DNA of 64,000 bases from Magnetofaba australis IT-1 (GTDB lineage: Bacteria; Pseudomonadota; Magnetococcia; Magnetococcales; Magnetococcaceae), in NCBI RefSeq assembly GCF_002109495.1, contig NZ_LVJN01000020.1:790300-854299 (forward strand). Direction: 5' to 3'. The stretch's first letter is position 1; each line of letters opens with the position of its first letter. The translations under genes and the position numbers were made by a program. The notes under the pieces are model-generated. The model did not search any database and was not told where the DNA came from. It saw only the letters and a list, made by a program, of their open reading frames with translations. Below are positions 17,671 to 27,568 of this stretch, in pieces.

Positions 17671-17857
17671 CCGATGTCCCATAGGAAGTGTGAAATTGCA
17701 TATGCGTGTGCACAACTAACTATGCCATGCCGGTGCAAAACGCAAGAGTTTCCGGGCTATTGCCAGAACTCTTGAGGAAGAATGATAAAGTGTAAGCCGT
17801 TATGACACGGTTGGTCGAGGTTGTTGTGAAGCCGACAATGCGGCGGGAGTGACGTCG

Positions 17858-19036
17858 ATGATGTGGATGCAGGAGTTGCTGGGGCGTCTGTGGGATTTGA
17901 CTCAGGATGTGGCGCCATGGATGGTGGTGGGTCTGATGGCGGCAGGCGTGGTCAAGGCGCTGGCGCCGGAGAAACGCGTGGCGCGTTGGCTGGGGCGCGG
18001 TGTGGGCTCCATCGGTCGCGCGGCGGTGATCGGCGCGCCGTTGCCGTTGTGTTCCTGTAGCGTGATTCCCGTCGCCATGGGTTTGCATCGTCAAGGCGCT
18101 TCCAAGCCCGCTACGGTGGCTTTTCTGGTGGCGACGCCGGAAACCGGGGCGGATTCGGTGGCCATCTCCTGGGCGCTGTTGGGTCCGTTTCTGACGATTG
18201 TGCGCCCTGTTGTGGCCATTGTCAGCGCCATCTGCGCCGGTTTGGCCGTCCTGTGGAGCGAATCCGCCGTGCGCGTGGCGCCTCCCAAGCGCGATCAGTC
18301 AGTTGCGCCGCCGATTGCCTTTGTGCGTGTCGGCGGCGCCATCCCCATTGCCTCCAAGTCTCTGCCCATCTCTGTCGCGCCGACGGCGGCGGCGGCCTCC
18401 TCCTGCTCCGACTCAGCCTGTGGCTGCAACGCCAATAACGCGCCGGATCTCTCTGCGCCGCTGTTTCAGCGCCTCTGGCAAGGGGTTGTCTATGCTTTCG
18501 ATGATATCTGGAATGACCTGGCGCCATGGTTGGTTGGCGGTTTGCTGATCAGCGCCATCATCTTGACCTGGACGCCGCCGGGCGCATGGGCGGGGCTGGG
18601 CGATTACGGCCCATTGGCGATGCTGCTGATGATCATCGCCAGCGTGCCGGTCTATGTTTGCGCCACCGCTTCCACCCCCATCGCAGCGGCGATGATCGTC
18701 AGCGGCGTCACTCCCGGCATGGCGCTGGCGTTTATGATTGCGGGACCGGCCACCAACCTGGCCACTCTGGGCGCGGTCAAACGGGAGCTGGGCTGGCGCA
18801 TCATGGGGGCCTATCTGGGGGCGGTGATCGCTTGCGCCTGGGCGGCGGGAGTGCTGACCGACTGGCTGGCGCCGCATGCGGTGGCGCAACTGCCGTTGGT
18901 CGCATCCGCAGGGGGGGCAGCGCCGACGTTGTCGCCGCTCTGGCTGAATGCGGCAATGACGCTGCTGTTAGGCGGGTTGTGGGCGCGCCATGGGTGGCGC
19001 CGCTGGCGCGCGTCGCGAGCGGCTTTTGCAGGGTGA
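17858..19036 (+). CDS. SO_0444-type / DUF318 permease
   Basis: A 392-residue membrane protein with two repeated bundles of hydrophobic helices. The first carries the APLPLCSCSVIPVAMGL motif and VATPETGADS. The two halves are joined by a linker with a Cys-rich patch (SCSDSACGCN). The second half has PVYVCATASTPIAAAMI and GPATNLATLG. This matches the permease family that includes SO_0444, linked to Cu/Zn efflux, and ArsP-like exporters; the substrate here is inferred. The ATG at 17858 is preceded by GGGAG. Encoded alone, with no adjacent metal-responsive regulator. Confidence 0.85.
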   Translation: MMWMQELLGRLWDLTQDVAPWMVVGLMAAGVVKALAPEKRVARWLGRGVGSIGRAAVIGAPLPLCSCSVIPVAMGLHRQGASKPATVAFLVATPETGADSVAISWALLGPFLTIVRPVVAIVSAICAGLAVLWSESAVRVAPPKRDQSVAPPIAFVRVGGAIPIASKSLPISVAPTAAAASSCSDSACGCNANNAPDLSAPLFQRLWQGVVYAFDDIWNDLAPWLVGGLLISAIILTWTPPGAWAGLGDYGPLAMLLMIIASVPVYVCATASTPIAAAMIVSGVTPGMALAFMIAGPATNLATLGAVKRELGWRIMGAYLGAVIACAWAAGVLTDWLAPHAVAQLPLVASAGGAAPTLSPLWLNAAMTLLLGGLWARHGWRRWRASRAAFAG

Positions 19037-19211
19037 ATCGTTGTAAAGCCAAGAAGTAGTGAATCGGCGTTGACATCATGATAGGGTGATTCGTTCAGAA
19101 AAAATGAGTTCCGCATGCGAAGGGGCGAGGCTGTGGCGTGGGGGCGCGACAGCGCAAACGTTCGCCGCTGAGCATGCTTGACTAGGCGCAACCTCTTGGG
19201 GGGAGGAAGCC

Positions 19212-21551
19212 ATGAGGCTTCGGGGTTCTCGGGTGCTGTTCCCGCTGCTGGGCGGGTTCGCCATCTTTCTGCTGTCCCATGCCCTGGTGTGGCAACACAA
19301 TAATTATGCGTCCGAAGAGCTGTTCGAGGCGATGCAGAGCAGTTTGACCACCGTGCAGAAGATGCGCTTGGTGTCAGAGATGATGGAAGTGGTGCGCGCC
19401 CGCACGCGCCTGACCAGCAGCATGCTGGTCGAGTATGATAGTTTCGAAAATGATGAAAAAATGCTCGAACTGGGGCAGTTGGCCAACCGCTTTGTCGCCC
19501 TGCGCGACCAGTTTACCCGCTATCCGCTAGATCCCGCCGAGCGTCGCATCCTCGACAAGCAACAGGAGATCATCGCGCCGATTATTGTCTCTTTGCGCCA
19601 TGTGGTGGATGTGGCGCTGTGGGAGGAGGATGAGAGCAAACGCCAGGAGGCGATGCGGCTCATCTACGATAAGGTGTTGCCCGGGCAAGGGGCGGTGATC
19701 GACTCCTTCATGCAGCTCCAGGGGCTGCTGGAGCAGCGCATCACGGAAAGCACCATCCACACCATCGCCGCCCATAGAAAGCATTTGGTGCAGCAACTCC
19801 TGGTGTTGATCCTGGCGTTGTTGCTGGTGCTGTTTGTCAACTACATCGCCATTCAACGGGTGGTGCGCATTGAAAAACGCCTGCACTTCGAAAAAGAGCG
19901 CGCGCAAATCACCTTGATCTCCATCGCCGATGGCGTGCTCACTACGGATCGATACGGCGTCATCCGCGACGCCAATCAGGTGGCCGCCGCCCTGGTGGGG
20001 GCGCAGCCGATGGACCTGCTGGGCAAACCCTTTTGCGAAGCGTTTATCACCAAAGGGCTTGATGGCGACGGTCCGGCGTTGCGGGCGCATCTGGAGGAGA
20101 TGCTCGCCTGCGCCAACTGCGCGCCCATCAGTTCGTTGGCGCTGCTGGGGCAGGGCGCCGAGCAGGTGATTCTTGACGCCACCATCTCGCCGGTGCGCAA
20201 CGACGACAACGAAGTGCTGGGTTCGGTGATCACCCTTAAGGACATCACCGAACAGCACCGCTTGAGCGAGCGCATCCAGTATCAGGCGCACCACGATCAA
20301 CTCACCGGGCTGTTCAATCGCCACGCCTTCAGCGAGCGCTGCCGCGCCGCCACCGAGCGCATGGCGCCCAATGAGGTGCACTGTCTGTGCATCATTGACC
20401 TGGACCGCTTCAAGGCGATCAACGACACCTGTGGCCACAAAGCGGGGGATGCGGCCCTCAAGCAGATCGCCGAGATGATTCAAGGCGCCATCCGTCGTCA
20501 TGACATCGCTGCGCGCATCGGCGGCGATGAATTCACCATCCTGCTGGAGAACTGCCGCCAGGCCGAGGCGATGGGGGTGCTCGAGAAGCTGCTGGAGCAG
20601 ATCAAGTCCTACCGCTTCATGTGGGGCGGGCAGAGCTTTACGCTGGGCTTTAGCATCGGCGTGTGCGAGGTCTATCCCGAGGTGCACTTTGAACGCAGCT
20701 TCCAGGCCGCCGACGAAGCCTGTTTCCAGGCCAAGGACGCCGGGCGCATGTGTATTCGCACCGGCTCCATTGAGCATGACCCGGCTGACTCTGCACAGGA
20801 GCAGGAGAGCGCCTCCTGGCTGGAGCGGCTGCACAGCGCGTTAAACGAAGGGCGTATCGAATTGGTGATGCAGCCAATGCTGTTAACGCGCGCCAGCGGC
20901 GATGTGGGCGCGCAGCTCTATGAGGTCTTTATGCGGCTGCGCGAAGGCGAGGCGCTCTTTCCGCCCATGGCGTTCCTGCCGGTGGCTGAGCGCCATGGAT
21001 TGACCGCGCAGTTGGATCGCTATGTGCTCAATGAGGTGGTTCAGATTATTCGCCAGGAGCCCGAGGCGAAAGAGGCGTTCAGCATCAATTTGGCGTCCAA
21101 GACGCTGGAGGATGGCGAGGCGGTGGAGGAGATCCTGAGTTTCCTGCGTCGCAATCCTGAAGTGGCGGAGCGGCTCTGTTTTGAGGTGGATGAGACCACC
21201 CTGCTGAATGATCTGTCGCGGGTCTCAACCCTGTTGGGGGCGCTCAACGCCACCGGCGCCATGACCGCGTTGGACAACTTCAGCGGATCAGTGGGGAATT
21301 GCGCGCATTTTGAGGGGGTCAAATTGGATTTCCTCAAAATCGACGGCGCGCTGATTCAGCAAGCAGCGCGGCGGGACACTCCGCGCGCGGTGGTGGATTC
21401 GGTGCATCGCATCTCCCGTGTGCTGGGCATGCACACGGTGGCCAAGCATGTGGAGACCGCTGAGCAAGAGACGATGGCCAAAGAGGTGGGCATCGATTAC
21501 TTGCAAGGCTATCACTATGGCCAGCCGGAGCCGTTTGATCTGTCGCTCTAA
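19212..21551 (+). CDS. PAS-GGDEF-EAL protein with degenerate EAL domain
   Basis: 779 residues. An N-terminal helix, a periplasmic region of about 160 residues, and a second helix at about 195-220 are followed by PAS (about 230-350), GGDEF (about 360-520) and EAL (about 535-775). The cyclase site is intact (ARIGGDEF), with an RxxD inhibitory site (RRHD) just before it. The EAL domain is degraded: YEVFMRL stands where EAL/EVL is expected, VDETTL replaces the usual E-T-E motif, and LDNFSG replaces DDFG. I infer an active diguanylate cyclase whose EAL part is likely a non-catalytic sensor. GGGAGGAAG precedes the ATG. Convergent with the HD-GYP gene. Confidence 0.9.
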   Translation: MRLRGSRVLFPLLGGFAIFLLSHALVWQHNNYASEELFEAMQSSLTTVQKMRLVSEMMEVVRARTRLTSSMLVEYDSFENDEKMLELGQLANRFVALRDQFTRYPLDPAERRILDKQQEIIAPIIVSLRHVVDVALWEEDESKRQEAMRLIYDKVLPGQGAVIDSFMQLQGLLEQRITESTIHTIAAHRKHLVQQLLVLILALLLVLFVNYIAIQRVVRIEKRLHFEKERAQITLISIADGVLTTDRYGVIRDANQVAAALVGAQPMDLLGKPFCEAFITKGLDGDGPALRAHLEEMLACANCAPISSLALLGQGAEQVILDATISPVRNDDNEVLGSVITLKDITEQHRLSERIQYQAHHDQLTGLFNRHAFSERCRAATERMAPNEVHCLCIIDLDRFKAINDTCGHKAGDAALKQIAEMIQGAIRRHDIAARIGGDEFTILLENCRQAEAMGVLEKLLEQIKSYRFMWGGQSFTLGFSIGVCEVYPEVHFERSFQAADEACFQAKDAGRMCIRTGSIEHDPADSAQEQESASWLERLHSALNEGRIELVMQPMLLTRASGDVGAQLYEVFMRLREGEALFPPMAFLPVAERHGLTAQLDRYVLNEVVQIIRQEPEAKEAFSINLASKTLEDGEAVEEILSFLRRNPEVAERLCFEVDETTLLNDLSRVSTLLGALNATGAMTALDNFSGSVGNCAHFEGVKLDFLKIDGALIQQAARRDTPRAVVDSVHRISRVLGMHTVAKHVETAEQETMAKEVGIDYLQGYHYGQPEPFDLSL

Positions 21552-21572
21552 AACACAGGAGTCTGGCGAGCG

Positions 21573-22988
21573 TTAGGGCGTCTCGTCTTGGTTGATCAGC
21601 GCTTCAAGCTCCACTCGCGCCGCCAGCAGCGTGACGATCAGATGCGGGTCGAACTGCTTGCCGGATTCGCCGGTGAAGTAGTCGAACACCTTGGGCAGCG
21701 GCCAAGGCTCTTTATAGCAGCGTCGTGACAGCAGGGCGTCGAACACGTCGGCAATGGCGACAATGCGACCGTAGATGTGAATCTCCTCGCCGTGCAGTCC
21801 GCGCGGATACCCCTGTCCATCCCAGCGCTCATGGTGTTGATGGGCGATGATCCCCGCCGCGCGCATCAGCGGCTGTTTGCAGTTCTGGAAAATCTTTTTC
21901 CCCCACTCGGCATGCTGCTGCATGGCGCGCCGTTCTACATCGGTGAGCGGCCCCGCTTTTTTCAATACCGCATCGGCGATGCCCACCTTGCCGATGTCGT
22001 GCATGGGCGTGGCGTTGAGAATGAGTTGGCAGTCATGGGTGGAGAGCCCGCTCTTGCAGGCCAGCAGATGGGCGATTTGCGCCACGCGGGTCACATGCAG
22101 GGCGGTCTCCAGGCTGCGCGTCTCACCGACGTAGCCCATGGTGAGGATGATCTCTCTTTGCGTCGCTTCGATCTCCTTGTTCATGGCGATCAACTCGGCG
22201 TTTTGCTTCAGCACCAGTTCATTGAATTCATTAACCTTGGCGGCAAAGTAATCCAGCTCCATGGCCTCGAATTGCGACAGGTCGATGGGGATGTGTTTCT
22301 GATAGCTGGCGTGGGTGCGTCGGATGAGCCAATGCAGAGGGTCTTTGATGGTGCTGTCGATGACGCGGAACAGGAACCAGGTGATGACCAGAAGGGAGAG
22401 CGACAGCAGCCCCATGAGCATCCACAGATAGCCGATGGAGAGCTCCAGATAGTTGGCCAGATCCACCTGGAAATCCAATACGCCCAGCACCTGACCGGAT
22501 TGGGCTTCATGGCAGCTCAGGCAGTCGATGCCGTCGGTGGAGCGTGCGCGGTAGGGGTAGTAGACGCGCATGGTGCGCTGCTGGCCGGGAATGGGCAGCA
22601 GGGAGAGCACGGCGCTGGGTTCCTCGAACACGGGGATGCCCACCTGCATAACGCGCTGAACAACCGGATCGGCCAGGGCGATGCGCTGATCGAGCAGGCC
22701 AAACTGTTCGTTGACCACGCGTGAACGGATGATGTTCAGATCGGTGACGCGATTGAATGCGCTGATGCGCTCAATCATCTGTTTGCGGTTGGATTTGTGG
22801 CTCTCCAGCATGTGCGAGGTGATGCCCACTTCCACCGACTGCGCCAATGTCACCGCTTTGTCTTTCATCGCCTCGATAATCAGGGAGCGGAAATTGAATG
22901 CGATCAGCATCAGCATCGCCAATACGAACAGGAACGCCAAGCCCGTGAGCTTTTTTAAAGTAATGGTTTTGATGCTGGGCTTTTGCAT
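21573..22988 (-). CDS. HD-GYP phosphodiesterase with periplasmic c-heme sensor
   Basis: 471 residues. A membrane helix at about 16-35 is followed by a periplasmic domain with one CXXCH (DCLSCH, 156-160), a second helix near 187-208, and an HD-GYP domain from about 285. The catalytic motifs are intact: HDIGKVGI at 330-337 and HHERWDGQGYP at 385-395. HD-GYP enzymes hydrolyse c-di-GMP, so this is a heme-gated opponent of the neighbouring cyclases. It is convergent with the GGDEF-EAL gene (21-bp gap) and divergent from the GGDEF protein at 23245. Confidence 0.9.
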   Translation of the reverse strand: MQKPSIKTITLKKLTGLAFLFVLAMLMLIAFNFRSLIIEAMKDKAVTLAQSVEVGITSHMLESHKSNRKQMIERISAFNRVTDLNIIRSRVVNEQFGLLDQRIALADPVVQRVMQVGIPVFEEPSAVLSLLPIPGQQRTMRVYYPYRARSTDGIDCLSCHEAQSGQVLGVLDFQVDLANYLELSIGYLWMLMGLLSLSLLVITWFLFRVIDSTIKDPLHWLIRRTHASYQKHIPIDLSQFEAMELDYFAAKVNEFNELVLKQNAELIAMNKEIEATQREIILTMGYVGETRSLETALHVTRVAQIAHLLACKSGLSTHDCQLILNATPMHDIGKVGIADAVLKKAGPLTDVERRAMQQHAEWGKKIFQNCKQPLMRAAGIIAHQHHERWDGQGYPRGLHGEEIHIYGRIVAIADVFDALLSRRCYKEPWPLPKVFDYFTGESGKQFDPHLIVTLLAARVELEALINQDETP

Positions 22989-23244
22989 GAGAATAGGGCG
23001 GCTCCCACAGCGCTGTGAGTCGGATGTGAGTCTGTATTGTCACATGAGTTTCTTTGATTATCCCGCGCCTTGTCGAGGTTGACAACGAAAACCAGGAGCC
23101 CGAGCGGCGCAAGCCAACAGAGGTGATCGCCACGACTGTTGAGCTGATTGACGAGTGTGCGGGGGCGTGTCATTCTGAATAGATGATTTTTGCAGTGGAT
23201 GGTTCAGAGGGACAGGGTTTGTTGAGGCCTTGGAGAGGTTTGAA

Positions 23245-25581
23245 GTGAAGCCTATTTTTGTTGCGATTTTCATGTTTTTTCTTGGGTTTGCAAATTCTGA
23301 CGCAATCTTTGCGCAGACGTCTGAACCCGATCTGGAAACGGTGCAGTTGCGTCTGCAATGGAAGCACCAGTTCGAATTCGCTGGATTTTACGCCGCCAAG
23401 GAAAAAGGGTTCTACCGCGAGGCGGGTCTGGACGTCGATATCCTGGAATTCGATGGCGGCGTGGAGACGGTCGGCGAAGTGCTGGCCGCCGAGGGGCGTT
23501 ACGCCGTGGGCTACTCCTCACTGGTGAATGACTACCTCTCGGGCAAGCCGGTTGTTCTGCTGGCCAATATTCTCAAGCGCTCGCCGGTGGCCATCGTGGC
23601 GCAGCCGCAGATCCGCTCGCCGCGGGATCTGGTGGGCAAACGGGTCATGGGGGTGGCCGAGACCATCTCCACCCTGGCGCTGTCGATGATGCTGGAGCGC
23701 TTCGGCGTGCCGTTCGACACCATTCAACTGGTGCCTCCCACCTATCGGGTGGATGAGTTTGTGCGCGGCGATGTGGACGCCATGGTGGTGTTCACCTCCA
23801 ATGAAATATTTGACCTCGACCGCGCTGGAAAGCGTTATACGCTGCTCAATCCGTCTGTGTATGGCGCCGAGTATTACGACGTCAATCTGTTCACCAGCCG
23901 CAAAGAGTTGGATCATCACTTCAGCCGCGCGCAACGTTTCCGTCAGGCCAGTCTGCGCGGGTGGGAGTACGCGCTGCAAAATGAGTCCGAGATCATTGAA
24001 CTGATCCTGAACAAATACAATTCGCAGCATAAAAGTCGCGAAAGTCTGCTGTTTGAAGCGGCGCAGATTCGCAGCGCCATGATGCCCAAGGTGCACCCCA
24101 TCGGCTCCTTTACCGAGCAGCGCCTGCAGATGATCGCTGGGGATCTGGTGCAGTTGGGCCGGGTGCCCGCAGACACCCCGCTCAACTTTGAATCGTTCAT
24201 CTTCCAGGAGCCGCGCCAGGAGCTCAAACTCACTGAGCGCGAGCGACGCTATCTGGCCGAGCGCAAGAGCATCACCTACTGCGCCGACCCCGACTGGATG
24301 CCGTTTGAAAAGATTGAAAACGGCGTGCACAAAGGGATGAGCGCCGAGTTTTTCAAACTCTTCGAACAGAAGCTCAATATTCCTTTAAAGCTCACCCCCA
24401 CGCGCAGTTGGAGCGAGTCGCTCACCTTCGCCAAACAGCGTCATTGCGACCTGTTCTCTCTGGCCATGCCGACGCCGGAGCGACAGGTCTACATGAACTT
24501 CACCCCGCCCTATATCCGCTATCCGCTGGTGATCGCCACGCGCTCGGACACCATGTTTATTCTGGAGCTGGAGAGCGTGATGGACCGGCCTTTGGGCATC
24601 GTGCGCGGCTACGCCTTTGTAGAGCTGCTCAAGCGCAAGTATCCGGGCATCAATCTGGTGGAGGTGGAGACCCTGGCCGATGGCTTGGAGATGGTGGCCA
24701 ATGGCGAGCTGTTCGGCTTTATCGATTCGCTGGGCGCGGCGGGCTATCAGATTCAACGGCGTCACATCGGCGAGTTGAAGATCGCCGGCAAGTTCGACGA
24801 GAACTGGGAGCTGGGCATCGGCGTGCGCAACGACGACCCGATTCTGTTGGGCATTCTCAGCAAAGTGGTGGCGACCATCACCCCCGATGAGCGCCGCGAT
24901 ATCGAGAGTCACTGGTTCTCCATCAGCTATCAGCAGGGGCTCGATTACCGCTTGTTCATGCAGATCATGGCGGTGGCGCTGGCGATTGGATTGATGCTGC
25001 TGTATCACCTGTTCACCCAGCGCAGCGCCATGCGCAAGCTGCGCGCCGCCCACGCCGAGGTGCGGGAAAAGAGCAAGGAGCTGGAGTCGCTCTCCATCAC
25101 CGACAAGCTTACCGGCCTGAATAACCGTCTCAAATTGGACGAGGATCTGGGGCGCTACGCCGACCACTTCAGCCGCTATGGCAATATCTACAGCGTGATG
25201 CTGCTGGATATCGACTACTTCAAAAAGGTCAATGACGTATTTGGCCATATGGAGGGGGACCGCGTGCTCAAGGACGCCGCCTCGCTGCTGACCCATTGTC
25301 TGCGCAAGAGCGACATTATCGGGCGTTGGGGCGGCGAGGAGTTCCTGATTATCTGTCCAGGCACGGCGCTCAATGAGTGCATGAGCCTGGCCGAGAAGCT
25401 GCGGCAGCGCTTCCAGCAGCACGACTTCGGCCTGGGCGCGCCGCAGAGCATCAGCCTGGGGGTGGCCCAGTGTGAGCAGGGCGTGGGCTCGGATGATCTG
25501 CTCAGCGCGGCGGATGCGGCTCTGTATCGCGCCAAGCAGGGCGGGCGCAATCGCGCTTGCGCCGCCTCAGTGAGTCTTTGA
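23245..25581 (+). CDS. Diguanylate cyclase with two periplasmic solute-binding domains
   Basis: 778 residues. A signal peptide (to about FAQTS) precedes an NMT1/THI5-type binding domain (LQWKHQFEFAGFYAAKEKG is the family's opening motif) at about 35-300. A second, SBP_bac_3-like domain with the ITYCADPDWMPFEKIENG motif spans about 340-560. A transmembrane helix and a GGDEF domain with intact GGEEF and an RKSD inhibitory site follow. The architecture suggests c-di-GMP synthesis in response to a periplasmic ligand, perhaps a pyrimidine-like compound. I chose GTG at 23245 because GAGAGG lies 6 nt upstream; a TTG at 23230 is possible. Confidence 0.9.
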   Translation: MKPIFVAIFMFFLGFANSDAIFAQTSEPDLETVQLRLQWKHQFEFAGFYAAKEKGFYREAGLDVDILEFDGGVETVGEVLAAEGRYAVGYSSLVNDYLSGKPVVLLANILKRSPVAIVAQPQIRSPRDLVGKRVMGVAETISTLALSMMLERFGVPFDTIQLVPPTYRVDEFVRGDVDAMVVFTSNEIFDLDRAGKRYTLLNPSVYGAEYYDVNLFTSRKELDHHFSRAQRFRQASLRGWEYALQNESEIIELILNKYNSQHKSRESLLFEAAQIRSAMMPKVHPIGSFTEQRLQMIAGDLVQLGRVPADTPLNFESFIFQEPRQELKLTERERRYLAERKSITYCADPDWMPFEKIENGVHKGMSAEFFKLFEQKLNIPLKLTPTRSWSESLTFAKQRHCDLFSLAMPTPERQVYMNFTPPYIRYPLVIATRSDTMFILELESVMDRPLGIVRGYAFVELLKRKYPGINLVEVETLADGLEMVANGELFGFIDSLGAAGYQIQRRHIGELKIAGKFDENWELGIGVRNDDPILLGILSKVVATITPDERRDIESHWFSISYQQGLDYRLFMQIMAVALAIGLMLLYHLFTQRSAMRKLRAAHAEVREKSKELESLSITDKLTGLNNRLKLDEDLGRYADHFSRYGNIYSVMLLDIDYFKKVNDVFGHMEGDRVLKDAASLLTHCLRKSDIIGRWGGEEFLIICPGTALNECMSLAEKLRQRFQQHDFGLGAPQSISLGVAQCEQGVGSDDLLSAADAALYRAKQGGRNRACAASVSL

Positions 25582-25639
25582 GCCGACAGCGTGATCGTTA
25601 GCGCGCAGGCGCGAGTTTCGTTGCAGCAGGGGGAGGGGA

Positions 25640-27568
25640 ATGAAGCTTGCTCGCAAGTGCCAGGAGAGTCGTCCCTGTTCGGTGCTGATCATGACTGCGG
25701 CGGTGTGGGTGCTGGCCGCGCCGCTGTTTCTGTTTGGCTGGAGCCAGAACCTTGAGCTGATTCTGTATGACCGATTGCTGAAGCTGCGCGCGGCGCAGGC
25801 GGGAGAGGCTGACGACCGCATTGTGTTGATTGGCGCGGTGGAGAAGGATATCAACCGCTTCAACTGGCCGCTGCCCGATGGCGTGCTGGCGCAGGCAATC
25901 GAACGCATCGAGGCGGCTGAGCCCGCGGTGGTGGGCATCGACCTCTATCGCGAGCAGCCGCGCCCGCCCGGCCATGAGGAGTTGGTGGCGGCGCTGACCA
26001 AGTATCCCAATATTTATGGCGTCAAGCGGGTGGCCGACGCCAAGGGGCAGCTGGTGGGCGGCGCGCCGATTCTGGAGAAAGCCCATCGCGTGGGCTTCGC
26101 CGACATGACCATCGACGACGATGGGGTGGCGCGCCGGGGTCTGCTGTTCATGAGCGATGGCAAGACGCACTCGGCGGCGTTGGCGCTGAAAATGGCCATG
26201 CACTATCTGCGCGCGCACAAAATTCGCCCCACCAAATCCGAGCAGAATTCGCACTGGATGAAGCTGGGCGAAACCACCATTGCGCCGCTGCAGAGCAACG
26301 ACGGCGGCTACCTGGGAATGGATAGTCGCGGTTATCAGTACCTGGTGGACTATCAGGACACCCCCAAAGGCTTCTTCACTTTGAGCGCGGTGGTGGATGG
26401 CGAGGTCCCGCCCAGTCTGCTCAAAGACCGCATTGTGCTCATCGGCGCCGCCGCTGACAGCGTCAAAGACCAATTCATCACCCCGTTTCGCTTCGACGCC
26501 GACGAACCCTATCGGTACGGCTTCATGATTCACGCCCAGGCCATCAACCAACTGCTGCGCATGGCGCAGGAGGGGACGGGGATCGTCCGCCCGGTGCATC
26601 AATGGCGCGAGTGGGTGTGGATTGGCGTGTGGGCGCTGCTGGGGGCGTTGATTGGCGGCGTCAAGCGTTCGGTGGCGCAGGTGGCGCTGTTGGGGGGGCT
26701 GGCGGCGCTGATTCCGGTGAGTGTGAGCGCAGTGTTGATTCTGCCGGGCGCAGGCGGCTACTGGCTGCCGTCGGCCATGGCCACGCTGATGTTTCTGCTG
26801 GCGGGCGGCGGCGTGCTGGGGGTCAACAGCGCGTTGGAGCGACAGCAGCGCGCGGCGCTGTTTTCGCTGGTCAACCGTCTGGTCTCGCCGCAGGTGGCCG
26901 AAGAGGTGTGGAGTCAGCGCGACGCCATCCTGGAGGGGGGGCGTCTGCAGCCGCGCAAACAGGTGGCTACCGTGCTGTTCACCGATCTGGAGAGCTTCAC
27001 CAGCACCTCCGAGGATATGGATCCCTCCACCTTGATGGATTGGCTCAATCAATACATGCAGGCCATGGCTCAGCAGGTGCTGGACCATGGCGGCGTAGTG
27101 GATAAATACATCGGCGATGCTATAATGGCGGTATTCGGAGCGCCGTTGGCCAGCGAGACCGAAGAGGCCATCAACAGCGATGCGCGCAATGCGGTGCAGT
27201 GCGCGTTGGCCATGCGTCGCGTACTTAGCGAGCAACTCCAGCCGCAGTGGCGCGAGTCGGGATTGCCGCCGCTCAACATGCGCGTGGGCATTCACACCGG
27301 CGAGTTGGTGACCGGCAGTCTTGGCCACAGCCAGCGCATGGATTACACCGTGATTGGCGATACGGTCAACGTGGCTTCACGGCTGGAGCATTTAAAAATT
27401 GATTTGGCGTTGGACGGACCGGAGCGGGTGTGCCGCATTCTCATCAGCGAAGAGACCAAGCGGCGGTTGGCGGAGGATGTGCGGGTGCAGACCCTTGATG
27501 AGATCCCTCTCAAAGGCAAGCGCCATCTGCTGACCGTTTATCGGGTTTTGGAAGGGAGCGAACGATGA
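25640..27568 (+). CDS. CHASE2 - class III adenylate/guanylate cyclase
   Basis: 642 residues. An N-terminal membrane helix (VLIMTAAVWVLAAPLFLFGW) precedes a periplasmic CHASE2 domain of about 300 residues (ending FRFDADEPYRYGFMIHAQAI) and three closely spaced helices. The C-terminal cyclase domain has metal-binding Asp in VLFTDLESFTS, VVDKYIGDAIMAVFG, and MDYTVIGDTVNVASRLE. It should make cAMP or cGMP in response to an unknown periplasmic cue. A GGGGGAGGGGA ribosome binding site precedes the ATG. The stop overlaps the start of the DUF4384 gene by 4 nt. It is the first gene of a co-directional run that reaches the autotransporter. Confidence 0.92.
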   Translation: MKLARKCQESRPCSVLIMTAAVWVLAAPLFLFGWSQNLELILYDRLLKLRAAQAGEADDRIVLIGAVEKDINRFNWPLPDGVLAQAIERIEAAEPAVVGIDLYREQPRPPGHEELVAALTKYPNIYGVKRVADAKGQLVGGAPILEKAHRVGFADMTIDDDGVARRGLLFMSDGKTHSAALALKMAMHYLRAHKIRPTKSEQNSHWMKLGETTIAPLQSNDGGYLGMDSRGYQYLVDYQDTPKGFFTLSAVVDGEVPPSLLKDRIVLIGAAADSVKDQFITPFRFDADEPYRYGFMIHAQAINQLLRMAQEGTGIVRPVHQWREWVWIGVWALLGALIGGVKRSVAQVALLGGLAALIPVSVSAVLILPGAGGYWLPSAMATLMFLLAGGGVLGVNSALERQQRAALFSLVNRLVSPQVAEEVWSQRDAILEGGRLQPRKQVATVLFTDLESFTSTSEDMDPSTLMDWLNQYMQAMAQQVLDHGGVVDKYIGDAIMAVFGAPLASETEEAINSDARNAVQCALAMRRVLSEQLQPQWRESGLPPLNMRVGIHTGELVTGSLGHSQRMDYTVIGDTVNVASRLEHLKIDLALDGPERVCRILISEETKRRLAEDVRVQTLDEIPLKGKRHLLTVYRVLEGSER

